From JACCZX01 sp038216465 (GTDB taxonomy: Bacteria > Pseudomonadota > Gammaproteobacteria > Burkholderiales > Burkholderiaceae_F), in assembly GCA_038216465.1 (NCBI GenBank), contig JBBQQC010000017.1, positions 16,530 to 80,529 on the forward strand: a stretch of 64,000 nucleotides of DNA, written 5' to 3'. Below, in pieces: positions 35,834 through 43,555 of the stretch. Within the stretch, counting starts at the first letter, position 1. The number at the start of each line of letters is the position of its first letter. The position numbers were made by a program, and so were the translations under genes. The notes beneath the pieces are model-generated. The model saw only the letters and a list, made by a program, of their open reading frames with translations. It was not told the origin of the DNA and searched no databases.

Positions 35834-35929
35834 GAGGTTAGGCCGGTTCCTTCGCCGCGCGCACAATTGCCGTGCCGCGTGGCGAAGTGCGTTTGCATTC
35901 CGACACCCTAGACAGCAGGAGGCGATTCG

Positions 35930-38671
35930 ATGAGCGGCATCGGCAGGCAGTCCTGGGCCCGGCTCAGTCCCCGACTCGACGAGTTGCTCGAGCTGCCCGA
36001 GTCGGAACGCGACACGCGCTTGGCGGACATTGCGCGCCAGGATGCGGCGCTGGCCGCCGATCTGGCGGCGCTGCTCGCTCAGCGGACGCAAGTCGATCGC
36101 TTTGCTTTCCTCGAGGGCAGCGCATTTGCCCCGTACGCCGATGCTGCGGCCCACGCGACGCTAACGGGTCAGAAGATCGGCGCGTACACACTCGAGCGGC
36201 CGCTGGGAGAAGGTGGAATGGGTGCGGTCTGGCTGGGCCGCCGCAGCGACGGGCGTTACGAAGGCGAGGTCGCGGTCAAATTCCTGAATCTGGCGCTGCT
36301 CGCGCGTGGCGGTGCTGAGCGGTTTGCGCGCGAGGGCAGCATGCTGGCGCGCCTGGCGCATCCGAACATCGCGCGCCTGCTCGACGCAGGGGTCGCCACC
36401 GGTGCCGCTGTGGGCGGGCAGCCATACCTTGTGCTCGAATACATTGAAGGCGAGCCAATCGATCGGTATTGCGACAGCAATGCGCTGCCGATCGAACAGC
36501 GGTTACGCCTTTTTCTCGACGTGCTGGCCGCGGTGTCGCACGCGCATACCAACCTGATCCTGCACCGCGATCTGAAGCCGTCGAACATCCTTGTCACAGC
36601 GCAGGGCCAGGTGAAGCTGCTCGACTTCGGAATCGGCAAGCTGCTCGCCGAGCACAACACCGCCGCCTCGGCCACCGCACTTACGCACCTCGCAGGCCGT
36701 GCGTTCACCCCCGATTACGCCGCGCCGGAGCAGGTGCAGGGTAACGACGTGACGACAGCAACCGATGTGTACGCGCTCGGCGTGCTGCTATACGAGTTGC
36801 TCGCAGGGCAGCATCCGACCACGCTGCCAACGCAAACCCCGGTCGATCGCGTACGTGCGGTGGTCGACAGAGAACCGGCGCCGGTCTCGGAGGCGGCGGC
36901 GCAAGCGGATGATGCAGCCGTACAGGCGCGCGCGACTGGTGCGCACAAACTCGCGCGCACCTTGCGCGGCGATCTTGACAACATCGTCGCCAAGGCGCTG
37001 AAGAAGGCGCCGGCGGAGCGCTATCCGAGCGCTGCCGCACTCGCGGAGGAACTGCGCCGTTATCTCAACGACGAGCCGGTCGAGGCGCGACCGGACTCAG
37101 TTGGCTATCGCGCTGGCAAGTTCATCCGCCGGTATCGGCTGGCCGTCGGTGCGGCGTCGGCGACGCTGCTGGCATTGACGGCAGGTGTGATCGGGACAAC
37201 ATGGCAGGCCATCGAAGCGCGGCACCAGCGTGACGAGGCACGGTTTCAAGCCGAGCGTGCGCTCGCGAAGGGCAACCTCGTGGAGCTGATGTTAAGTGCG
37301 ATGGGCAACGCTGACCGGCCGCTGACGCAGCGGGAAATCCTGGATCGCAGCGTCATCCTGGTCGAGAAGCTATTCGCGCGTGACCCGCGGATTGCGGTAA
37401 ACCTGTTGCTGCCTATTGCCGGCCAATATCACACGTTGGGTGACGCAGAAAGCGAACTCGCTGTCATGCAACGCGCGGCGGTGTTCGCGGACGCCAGCGC
37501 TGATCCGCTAAAGATAGCGGATGTGGCCTGCGGCACCGTGGAAACCCAGATGCGGCGTGGTCAGATGGCGCTTGCAGAAGAACAGTTACGCGCCGGCATG
37601 GCGGCGCTGGCTCAGGCCACGCGTCCCGACATCGAAACAACGAGCGTTTGCCTGCAGGCAAACGCCGAGATTGCCCAGGAGCAGGGCGATCTGAACCGCG
37701 CACTGATCAGTGTCACCGATGCGATAGGTCGGGTTGAAAGTGCGGGAGAGACACGCATCAACACTTATCCGAAGCTGCTGTCGTTCCTTGGGGCGCTGCA
37801 TCTCCGACGCGGCGAACTGGCGGCCAGTTACGAAGTTTCGAGGCGGCTTCAGCGCCTGGATGAGGAATCCGGGCGCACAGAAACAATCGACTTTCTGCTC
37901 GGGCGCCGCAACGAGGCAGTGTTGCTCGTCGCTATGGGCGAGTACCGCAGTGCGCGAGCGATCCTCGAGTCACTCGCCCCCCGCTGGGCCGCGGTCACCG
38001 GCGATGATGCCGCACCCCCTTGGTTGGGAATGGCGCGTGGACGATTGATGCTGACGTTCGGCGAGCTCGACGAAGCGCAGACCCAACTCGAGGAGACAGT
38101 TCGTCGATATCGATCGCAGGGCAATGTGGATCGTGCAGCGATCGCCGAGTTCTCGTTGGCGCAGGTCTACGTCGAGCAGGAACGCTTCAATGAGGCGGAG
38201 CGCCTGCTTGCAAGTGTCGAATCGCAGCGGCCTCCCACGCCGGGTCGTTACACCCTCAACACTCCGGCAACAGTGCGGGCGACGCTGCGTCTGGCGCAGA
38301 GAAGGGTGCCGGAGGCCGCACGCGTGATAGAAGAGGAACTCGCACGGATGCGGCAAACGCCCGGAGAAAATGCTGTCGTTTTAGCCGCGGCGTTGCGTGT
38401 CGCAGCGAGGGTCCATCTAGAGGCCGACGATGCGCAACGTGCGCTTGATTATGCGAAGGACGCTGTAACTTTGTCTGAGCGCACGGCTCGCGATCCGGCC
38501 GCGAGCGCTCATGTGGGGGAAGCTCTGCTGGTGGTCGCGCAGGCGCAACGCGCGCTAGGCAGACCGGCCGAGGCAGCTCTGGCCGCCCGCCGTGCGGCAG
38601 GCAGTCTGTCGAACGGGCTCGGGGAGGAGCACGAACTGACCCGGACTGCACGTACTCTGGCGGGATCCTAA
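35930..38671 (+). CDS. Transmembrane Ser/Thr protein kinase with TPR-like region
   Basis: A 913-residue PknB-type kinase. Kinase domain about 86-370: glycine loop GEGGMGAVW (93-101), ATP lysine K117 in AVKF, catalytic HRDLKPSN (212-219), DFG (232-234) and APEQ (265-268), all intact. One membrane helix lies near 396-418 (LAVGAASATLLALTAGVIGTTW). The remaining 480 residues are helical with TPR-like repeats and would be outside the cytoplasm, probably a sensor or scaffold. The ATG at 35930 follows GCAGGAGG. Its linkage to an ECF sigma factor and shared promoter motif suggests that it controls or reports to that factor. Confidence 0.92.
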   Translation: MSGIGRQSWARLSPRLDELLELPESERDTRLADIARQDAALAADLAALLAQRTQVDRFAFLEGSAFAPYADAAAHATLTGQKIGAYTLERPLGEGGMGAVWLGRRSDGRYEGEVAVKFLNLALLARGGAERFAREGSMLARLAHPNIARLLDAGVATGAAVGGQPYLVLEYIEGEPIDRYCDSNALPIEQRLRLFLDVLAAVSHAHTNLILHRDLKPSNILVTAQGQVKLLDFGIGKLLAEHNTAASATALTHLAGRAFTPDYAAPEQVQGNDVTTATDVYALGVLLYELLAGQHPTTLPTQTPVDRVRAVVDREPAPVSEAAAQADDAAVQARATGAHKLARTLRGDLDNIVAKALKKAPAERYPSAAALAEELRRYLNDEPVEARPDSVGYRAGKFIRRYRLAVGAASATLLALTAGVIGTTWQAIEARHQRDEARFQAERALAKGNLVELMLSAMGNADRPLTQREILDRSVILVEKLFARDPRIAVNLLLPIAGQYHTLGDAESELAVMQRAAVFADASADPLKIADVACGTVETQMRRGQMALAEEQLRAGMAALAQATRPDIETTSVCLQANAEIAQEQGDLNRALISVTDAIGRVESAGETRINTYPKLLSFLGALHLRRGELAASYEVSRRLQRLDEESGRTETIDFLLGRRNEAVLLVAMGEYRSARAILESLAPRWAAVTGDDAAPPWLGMARGRLMLTFGELDEAQTQLEETVRRYRSQGNVDRAAIAEFSLAQVYVEQERFNEAERLLASVESQRPPTPGRYTLNTPATVRATLRLAQRRVPEAARVIEEELARMRQTPGENAVVLAAALRVAARVHLEADDAQRALDYAKDAVTLSERTARDPAASAHVGEALLVVAQAQRALGRPAEAALAARRAAGSLSNGLGEEHELTRTARTLAGS

Positions 38672-38698
38672 ATCGTCTTGCGCTTGGGTCTCGGGTCC

Positions 38699-38727
38699 TG
38701 TCGTGTTTTGCCGCTGAATTGCGATCT
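38699..38727 (+). promoter_or_regulatory. Putative ECF promoter B, before the small secreted peptide
   Basis: TGTCG at 38699-38703, 17 bases, GCGATCT at 38721-38727, then after 7 bases AGGAGGGCC (38735-38743). Sites B and C are identical in both boxes, in both spacings and in the AGGAGGGCC leader block. The start codon lies 51 bases downstream. Confidence 0.6.
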
Positions 38728-38778
38728 AGTCATCAGGAGGGCCTTCATTGTGAAAGCCCCCGGGATCAGGAGATGACG

Positions 38779-38946
38779 ATGAAAGCGATGACGTTCGTAT
38801 CAATGATGCTGCTGGCGATGTCCGGCGTGGCCGCACACCCTGTCGTCACGGCTGAACCGGTTGCCGCTGCGGGTTCAATGAGTTTGCAAGCCAACAACGC
38901 CGATCTGACGACGCATCGCATCTGCATGCGCTGTCCCGTCGGTTAA
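38779..38946 (+). CDS. Small secreted peptide with C-terminal CxxC motif
   Basis: A 55-residue peptide from the ATG at 38779, with AGGAG 6 bases upstream (ATG 38773 is a second possibility). A signal peptide is evident (MKAMTFVSMMLLAMSGVAA, cleavage near residue 19), leaving about 36 residues that end HRICMRCPVG, with two cysteines spaced CxxC four residues from the C terminus. No homologue is recognised. It lies directly downstream of putative promoter B and 142 bases before a di-haem protein gene in the same direction. It could be a metal- or haem-binding peptide or a substrate of the neighbour; this is unproven. Confidence 0.6.
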   Translation: MKAMTFVSMMLLAMSGVAAHPVVTAEPVAAAGSMSLQANNADLTTHRICMRCPVG

Positions 38947-38962
38947 GCGCTGTATTTTTCTT

Positions 38963-38992
38963 GGGTGAAGGTCCGCACTGGGGCCTTCGCCT
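38963..38992 (+). repeat. Inverted repeat between the peptide and di-haem genes
   Basis: Bases 38963-38974 can pair with 38981-38992 over 12 positions, including a few G-U pairs, around a 6-base loop. There is no long T-run, so it is not a classical terminator. It may stabilise or attenuate the transcript between the two genes. The right arm repeats the GGGCCTTC seen at 38739-38746 in the promoter B leader. Confidence 0.5.
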
Positions 38993-39088
38993 CAGCAAAC
39001 CGTCAGGTGCATTTCAGCACCGTCGTGCCGGCGTATCAGCGCAACCTCCGGCTGCGTGGCACAGCCGGTCACTTTAAGGAAAACCACC

Positions 39089-40615
39089 ATGCGCATCGCG
39101 ATCGCGATAACTGCAAGCCTCTTAATCCTAACTGCCTGCGGCGGCTCATCCGACGAGCAAACTGCCACCCGTTCCGCAACGCAACTTGCCGATCCGGTTC
39201 TTGAAGCTGCAGCCAGTGCTTTTGCCAGCACCGCTTTCGCGCCGACCGGTGGTTTTGCGACGCTGCCGAATATGGTGCCCACCGCGAACGACGGCGGGTT
39301 TGCGGCGACATTCAGCAGAACGGGCGTTATCGATCGCACCGGCCCGTTCTTTCAGGACCTTGGAATCAACGGACGCAGCTGCTCGAGCTGCCATATCCAG
39401 GGCGAAGGGTGGACCATCACACCGCGCGGCGTGCAGGCGCGTTTCGAGAAGACACTGGGGACCGATCCGATCTTTCGCCTGGTTGACGGCTCTAACTCGC
39501 CACTGGCTGATGTGTCCACATTCGAGGCGCGTCGCGACGCGTACAGCATGCTGCTCAACCGTGGGCTGATACGGGTCGGTATTCGCATTCCCGATAACGC
39601 GGAGTTCGAGCTGGCCGCGGTCGACGATCCATACAGCTTCGCCAGCGCCAAGGAGCTATCGTTGTTTCGCCGTCCGCTGCCGACGGCGAATCTCGAATTT
39701 CTAAGCGCCGTGATGTGGGATGGACGCGAAACGATCGCGGATCCGAAGTCGCAGGATTGTCTGTTCGGTACCACCGATTGCTTCGCTTCACTGCATCTGG
39801 TGCTGGGTAATCAGTCCAACAGCGCGACCACGGGTCATGCGGAAGCTCCGCTGCCGGTCAGCGACGTGCAACGCGCCGCGATCGTCGATTTTCAGATGGG
39901 GCTTTTTGTGGCGCAGATTTTCGATCGCAACGTCGGGCGCGTGAACGCGCAGAGTGCCCGCGGCGGCCCGGATGTGCTGTCGAACGAGATGTTCTACTTC
40001 GGCATCAACGACACGCTGGCCGGCGACTATCGAACCAGCGCGCCCTTCACGCCGACAGCGATGACGTTATTCGAGGCGTGGACCAGCGCATTACCCGATG
40101 CGAACATTTCCGATCAGCCGCTGCGCGAGAAAGTGGCGGCAGCGCGCAGTGCGGTCGCACGCGGCCAGGCGCTGTTCAACACCAAGCAGATCTTGATTCG
40201 CGACGTCCGTGGATTGAACGATGCGCTTGCAACGGCGACCATTCCCGGTACCTGCACGACGTGCCATAACGCGCCGAACGTCGGCGATCATTCGGTGCCG
40301 CTGCCGCTCGACATTGGGCTGACGGATGCTTCTCGGCGTACGCCCGACATGCCGCTGTACATGCTGCGCCACAAAGTAAGTGGTCAGATCGTGCAGACGA
40401 CCGATCCCGGACGCGCGCTGATCAGCGGGAAGTGGAAGGATATCGCGCGCTTCAAGGGCCCGATTTTGCGCGGACTCGCCGCGCGTGCACCCTATTTTCA
40501 CAACGGTCTGGCCAAGGATCTGGGCGAGGCCGTCGAGTTCTACGACACACGCTTCGGCATTGGCCTTACTGCAGCGGAAAAATCCGACCTCGTAGCGTTC
40601 CTGCGAACGCTCTGA
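39089..40615 (+). CDS. Di-haem cytochrome c peroxidase/MauG-like lipoprotein
   Basis: A 508-residue predicted lipoprotein (lipobox LILTACGG, Cys17). Two c-type haem motifs are visible, CSSCH (98-102) and CTTCH (389-393). The segments FFQDLGINGRS, MLLNRGLIRVGIRIP and ARAPYFHNGLAKDLGEAVEFYDTRFGIGLT match the cytochrome-c-peroxidase/MauG-like superfamily. Members reduce peroxide or oxidise protein residues in the periplasm. TAAGGA precedes the ATG at 39089 by 8 bases. It is probably transcribed from promoter B with the small peptide. Its protein partner is unknown. Confidence 0.85.
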   Translation: MRIAIAITASLLILTACGGSSDEQTATRSATQLADPVLEAAASAFASTAFAPTGGFATLPNMVPTANDGGFAATFSRTGVIDRTGPFFQDLGINGRSCSSCHIQGEGWTITPRGVQARFEKTLGTDPIFRLVDGSNSPLADVSTFEARRDAYSMLLNRGLIRVGIRIPDNAEFELAAVDDPYSFASAKELSLFRRPLPTANLEFLSAVMWDGRETIADPKSQDCLFGTTDCFASLHLVLGNQSNSATTGHAEAPLPVSDVQRAAIVDFQMGLFVAQIFDRNVGRVNAQSARGGPDVLSNEMFYFGINDTLAGDYRTSAPFTPTAMTLFEAWTSALPDANISDQPLREKVAAARSAVARGQALFNTKQILIRDVRGLNDALATATIPGTCTTCHNAPNVGDHSVPLPLDIGLTDASRRTPDMPLYMLRHKVSGQIVQTTDPGRALISGKWKDIARFKGPILRGLAARAPYFHNGLAKDLGEAVEFYDTRFGIGLTAAEKSDLVAFLRTL

Positions 40616-40616
40616 C

Positions 40617-40645
40617 TGTCGCTTTTCATCGCCGCTTTGCGATCT
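40617..40645 (+). promoter_or_regulatory. Putative ECF promoter C, before the lipoprotein gene
   Basis: TGTCG at 40617-40621, 17 bases, GCGATCT at 40639-40645, 7 bases, AGGAGGGCC at 40653-40661. It is identical in layout to site B, and its first base lies 2 bases after the stop of the di-haem gene. The start codon of the next gene is 70 bases downstream. Confidence 0.6.
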
Positions 40646-40653
40646 CTGAGGAA

Positions 40654-40685
40654 GGAGGGCCGCATGCCTGACGCTGCGGACCTCC
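40654..40685 (+). repeat. Inverted repeat in the leader of the lipoprotein gene
   Basis: The arm 40654-40664 pairs with 40675-40685 over 11 positions with one mismatch, around a 10-base loop. It begins about 8 bases after the -10-like box, so it would lie near the 5' end of the transcript, where it could raise mRNA stability. No T-run follows. Confidence 0.55.
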
Positions 40686-40715
40686 GCCGGATAAGTCCAC
40701 TTAGAGGAGAACGCA

Positions 40716-41630
40716 ATGCACAAATCCCCAACACTACGTGTCATGTTTGCAGGTGCGCTGATCGGCACGATCGCGGCCTGCGGTGGCAGCGATGACGGCG
40801 CCGTACCGCCGCCACCCGCGCCTCCGCCACCTGCGCCGGCACCCATCGATCCCTTGGCTGCGCAGCGAAGTGTTGCCTTTGCGGAAGCACCGTTTGCGTT
40901 CAACGAAATGGCTGCGGCATCTGTCTTCTTTGGTACTGATGAAACGGTCAAGGTGTTGGCTTCCAGTGACATTTGCGCTACTGGCACTGCGGCGGTCAAT
41001 CTCGACGGTGCTGCGGTGGCGATCGGCGCCACGCTGCCGACTGGCAATCATGTTTTCGCCGGCACGTTCAGCAGCTGTCGCACCTTGTCTACATCCACGT
41101 TGACCGGCACTTCAAATTTCAGCTACTCGGCTCCCAGTACGATCCTGACCGGTATCACCGCAACTGCGACGGCGAGCGCGATGCGACGGTTGGCCACCAG
41201 TTCCACCGGTCAAGCCGTGGATTGGACCGGCACCGGCTCAGGCCTTTACACGTTTAACGAAGCGGTAGCCAATGGAGAGAGTGCCTACGCCGCGACGTTT
41301 GTTCCGGCTAATGGTGCGCAGCTAGTCAACAATGCGACCGGCACCACGCTCACGTTCGTTTCCGGCGAGCTCCGCGAGTCGGGCGTGGTCAACATTGCCA
41401 GCGGAGCGTTCGTGCGATACGACGTTGAATATCGTTCGCTGACATTCTCGGTAGGCGGTTCGACCGTCGTTCTCGACGGCACGCTGACGAAAACCTTCGG
41501 CGCCAACAATGTGCTTACGCCCACTGGCGAAGCACAGATGCGAGTCGCGGGCGCCGCGGCAGCGCGTGTGTTCTTCAATGCTCAGGGCGCGTTTTCGGCG
41601 GACGTATCGGGAGCCGTGCCCGTTTGGTAG
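40716..41630 (+). CDS. Hypothetical lipoprotein with Pro-rich linker
   Basis: A 304-residue predicted lipoprotein: signal peptide with lipobox GTIAACGG (Cys22), then an acidic and Pro-rich linker (about 30-45). The rest is Thr/Ser/Gly-rich and beta-strand-like, without repeats or a catalytic motif. Two cysteines in the mature part (SSDICATG and FSSCRTL) could form a disulfide. GAGGAGA lies about 7 bases before the ATG. I do not recognise the family. It follows the di-haem gene with its own putative promoter C, so it probably shares control with the kinase and the peptide. Confidence 0.7.
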   Translation: MHKSPTLRVMFAGALIGTIAACGGSDDGAVPPPPAPPPPAPAPIDPLAAQRSVAFAEAPFAFNEMAAASVFFGTDETVKVLASSDICATGTAAVNLDGAAVAIGATLPTGNHVFAGTFSSCRTLSTSTLTGTSNFSYSAPSTILTGITATATASAMRRLATSSTGQAVDWTGTGSGLYTFNEAVANGESAYAATFVPANGAQLVNNATGTTLTFVSGELRESGVVNIASGAFVRYDVEYRSLTFSVGGSTVVLDGTLTKTFGANNVLTPTGEAQMRVAGAAAARVFFNAQGAFSADVSGAVPVW

Positions 41631-41764
41631 CGGAACCTGCGGTGGCTCGGCGTGCCGATCGAATCGCGGCGCGCTACGCGGCGCAGCTCGCTTCATGCAG
41701 CGCGCTGTGCCCAGATGTGACGGGTGGTTCGCCTGGAGCAGCACTTCGGCAAGAATCGTATTGA

Positions 41765-41795
41765 TTGACGGCTGCGCCGCGCGGTGCGGTATGCT
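41765..41795 (+). promoter_or_regulatory. Candidate sigma-70 promoter of the gcv operon
   Basis: TTGACG (41765-41770), 19 bases, TATGCT (41790-41795), about 20 bases before the riboswitch begins. Spacing is slightly long, so this is a moderate match. The preceding 41631-41764 shows no gene or other clear signal. Confidence 0.45.
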
Positions 41796-41816
41796 TACCG
41801 TTCGCCTTTTGAGGCG

Positions 41817-42000
41817 CGATGCGGGAGAGAGCACCGTAAATGGTGCCGCCGAAGGCGCAAGCCACCCGCAATCGCTCAGGTTCAACGAACCGCATCGACG
41901 CCGGCGACTCTGGAGAGACCGTTCCCGTGAACTGCGGGCGGCGCCGAAGGGGCAGTGAGCGCGCGACGCTCCAAACTCTCAGGCAGAAGGACAGAGGGGT
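41817..42000 (+). ncRNA. Tandem glycine riboswitch
   Basis: Two consecutive glycine aptamers. The first (about 41817-41890) has GCGGGAGAGAGC, GCCGCCGAAGGCGCAAG and the closing ATCGCTCAGG. The second (about 41905-42000) has ACTCTGGAGAGACC, GGCGCCGAAGGGGCAGTGAG and AACTCTCAGGCAGAAGGACAG. GGAGAGA, CCGAAGG and CTCAGG are hallmark segments. It lies directly before gcvT. By family knowledge, glycine binding turns on the glycine cleavage genes. The expression platform is the short stretch 42001-42051, which has no clear terminator, so control could be at translation initiation. Confidence 0.93.
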
Positions 42001-42051
42001 GCGGCACGACAACGGTCGGGCCGCTCCTCTTACGTTCGCTGTGCCTCGCTG

Positions 42052-43143
42052 ATGCTTAACCGCACCCCGCTCTACGAAACGCACGCCGCAGCCGGCGCGA
42101 AGCTGGTCGACTTCGGCGGCTGGGAAATGCCGCTCAGCTACCGCTCGCAGATCGAGGAACACCACGCGGTGCGGCGCGACGCCGGCATGTTCGACGTTTC
42201 GCACATGCGGGCAGTTGATCTCGAAGGTAAGGACGTGCGCGCGTTCTTGCGGCGCGCCATTGCGAACAACGTCGACAAGCTGACGCAGCCTGGCAAGGCG
42301 CTGTATTCCTGCATGTTGAACGAAGACGGCGGGGTGATCGATGATCTGATCGTTTACTTCGTGCGCGATGACCGGTTTCGCATGGTCGTCAACGCCTCGA
42401 CCGCAGATAAGGACCTTGCCTGGATGCGGCGTGTCGCGGGCGCGCAAGCATTCGATGTGCAGATGACGCCGCGCACCGATCTGGCAATGATTGCGGTGCA
42501 GGGCCCGCAGGCGCGCGAAAAGTTCTGGCAGGTTCGGCCGGAAGCGCGCGCGAGCACCGAAAGTCTTGGCGTGTTTTTCGCGTCCGAGGTCGGTGATCTT
42601 TTCATCGCCCGTACCGGGTATACCGGCGAAGATGGTTTCGAAATCATGTTGCCGGCGCCGCAAGCAGCAACGCTGTGGCGCGAGTTGAAAGCTGCGGGTG
42701 TTGCCGAGGCGGGACTGGGTGCACGCGATACGTTGCGCCTTGAAGCCGGAATGAATTTGTACGGCAACGACATGGAGGAAGGAGTTTCGCCGCTCGACGC
42801 CGGCCTGGCATGGACCATCGATCTGAAGACGCCACGTGAATTCATCGGCCGTGCAGCGGTTGAGCATGCGCTCCAAAATTCGGGCGCGCGCAAGACACTG
42901 GTCGGATTGAAGCTGCTTGACCGCGGTGTGCTGCGCTCGCATCAGAAAGTCGTCACCGCCGCCGGCGAAGGCGAGATCACCAGCGGCACGTTTTCACCGA
43001 CGATGTCGACGTCGATCGCGATGGCGCGTGTGCCGCGTCAAACCAAAGTCGGCGACATGGTTCAAGTCGACGTGCGCGGCAAGCTGCTCAATGCGCAAGT
43101 TGTGAAACTGCCGTTTGTTCGCAACGGCAAGGTTCTGGTTTAA
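42052..43143 (+). CDS. gcvT: Glycine cleavage system aminomethyltransferase (T protein)
   Basis: A 363-residue T protein that moves the methylene group from the aminomethyl-lipoyl H protein to tetrahydrofolate and releases ammonia. Visible features are LVDFGGWEMPLSY near residue 20, AGMFDVSHM near 45 with the catalytic Asp nearby, ARTGYTGEDGFEIMLP near 187 and the C-terminal GEITSGTFSPTMSTSIAMARVP. It is the first gene after the glycine riboswitch, 52 bases downstream, followed 19 bases later by gcvH. Confidence 0.97.
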   Translation: MLNRTPLYETHAAAGAKLVDFGGWEMPLSYRSQIEEHHAVRRDAGMFDVSHMRAVDLEGKDVRAFLRRAIANNVDKLTQPGKALYSCMLNEDGGVIDDLIVYFVRDDRFRMVVNASTADKDLAWMRRVAGAQAFDVQMTPRTDLAMIAVQGPQAREKFWQVRPEARASTESLGVFFASEVGDLFIARTGYTGEDGFEIMLPAPQAATLWRELKAAGVAEAGLGARDTLRLEAGMNLYGNDMEEGVSPLDAGLAWTIDLKTPREFIGRAAVEHALQNSGARKTLVGLKLLDRGVLRSHQKVVTAAGEGEITSGTFSPTMSTSIAMARVPRQTKVGDMVQVDVRGKLLNAQVVKLPFVRNGKVLV

Positions 43144-43162
43144 CCGATCACAGGAGCGGTAG

Positions 43163-43543
43163 ATGCAATTTCCGGATCAACTGAAGTACACGATGACGCA
43201 CGAATGGGTGAAGCAGGGCAGCGACGGCCTGCTGTGGGTCGGCATCACCGATGCTGCGCAGGACATGCTGGGCGACTTGGTGTTCGTCGGCGATGTCAAG
43301 GTCGGCCAGACGCTGAAGGCGGGCGAAACCGCGGGCGTTGTCGAGTCGGTCAAGGCTGCGTCAGACATCTATGCACCGGTCGACGGCGAAGTCGTCGCGT
43401 TCAACGACGCGCTCGAGGCCGAACCGCAGCAACTGAATTCGGGACCGTACGACGCCTGGATCTTCAAGATGAAGACCGCAGCGGCGATTGACGGCCTGCT
43501 CACCGCCGAAAAATATCGGGCCAATGTCGATGCTGCGAAATAG
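43163..43543 (+). CDS. gcvH: Glycine cleavage system H protein
   Basis: A 126-residue lipoyl carrier protein. K64 in VVESVKAASDIYAPVDG is the lipoylation site. The ends are typical: YTMTHEWVKQGSDGLLWVGITDAAQDMLGD and the GPYDAWIFKMK loop near 100. It shuttles the aminomethyl group from P to T protein and electrons to the L protein. AGGAGCGG lies 7 bases before the ATG. No L-protein gene is adjacent, so it is shared with other lipoyl complexes. Confidence 0.97.
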   Translation: MQFPDQLKYTMTHEWVKQGSDGLLWVGITDAAQDMLGDLVFVGDVKVGQTLKAGETAGVVESVKAASDIYAPVDGEVVAFNDALEAEPQQLNSGPYDAWIFKMKTAAAIDGLLTAEKYRANVDAAK

Positions 43544-43555
43544 CACCTAGGCGCC

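Noticed and set aside
41509..41958. A frame running from the lipoprotein end into the riboswitch
   Set aside because: It overlaps the structured glycine aptamers and has no homology or ribosome site.
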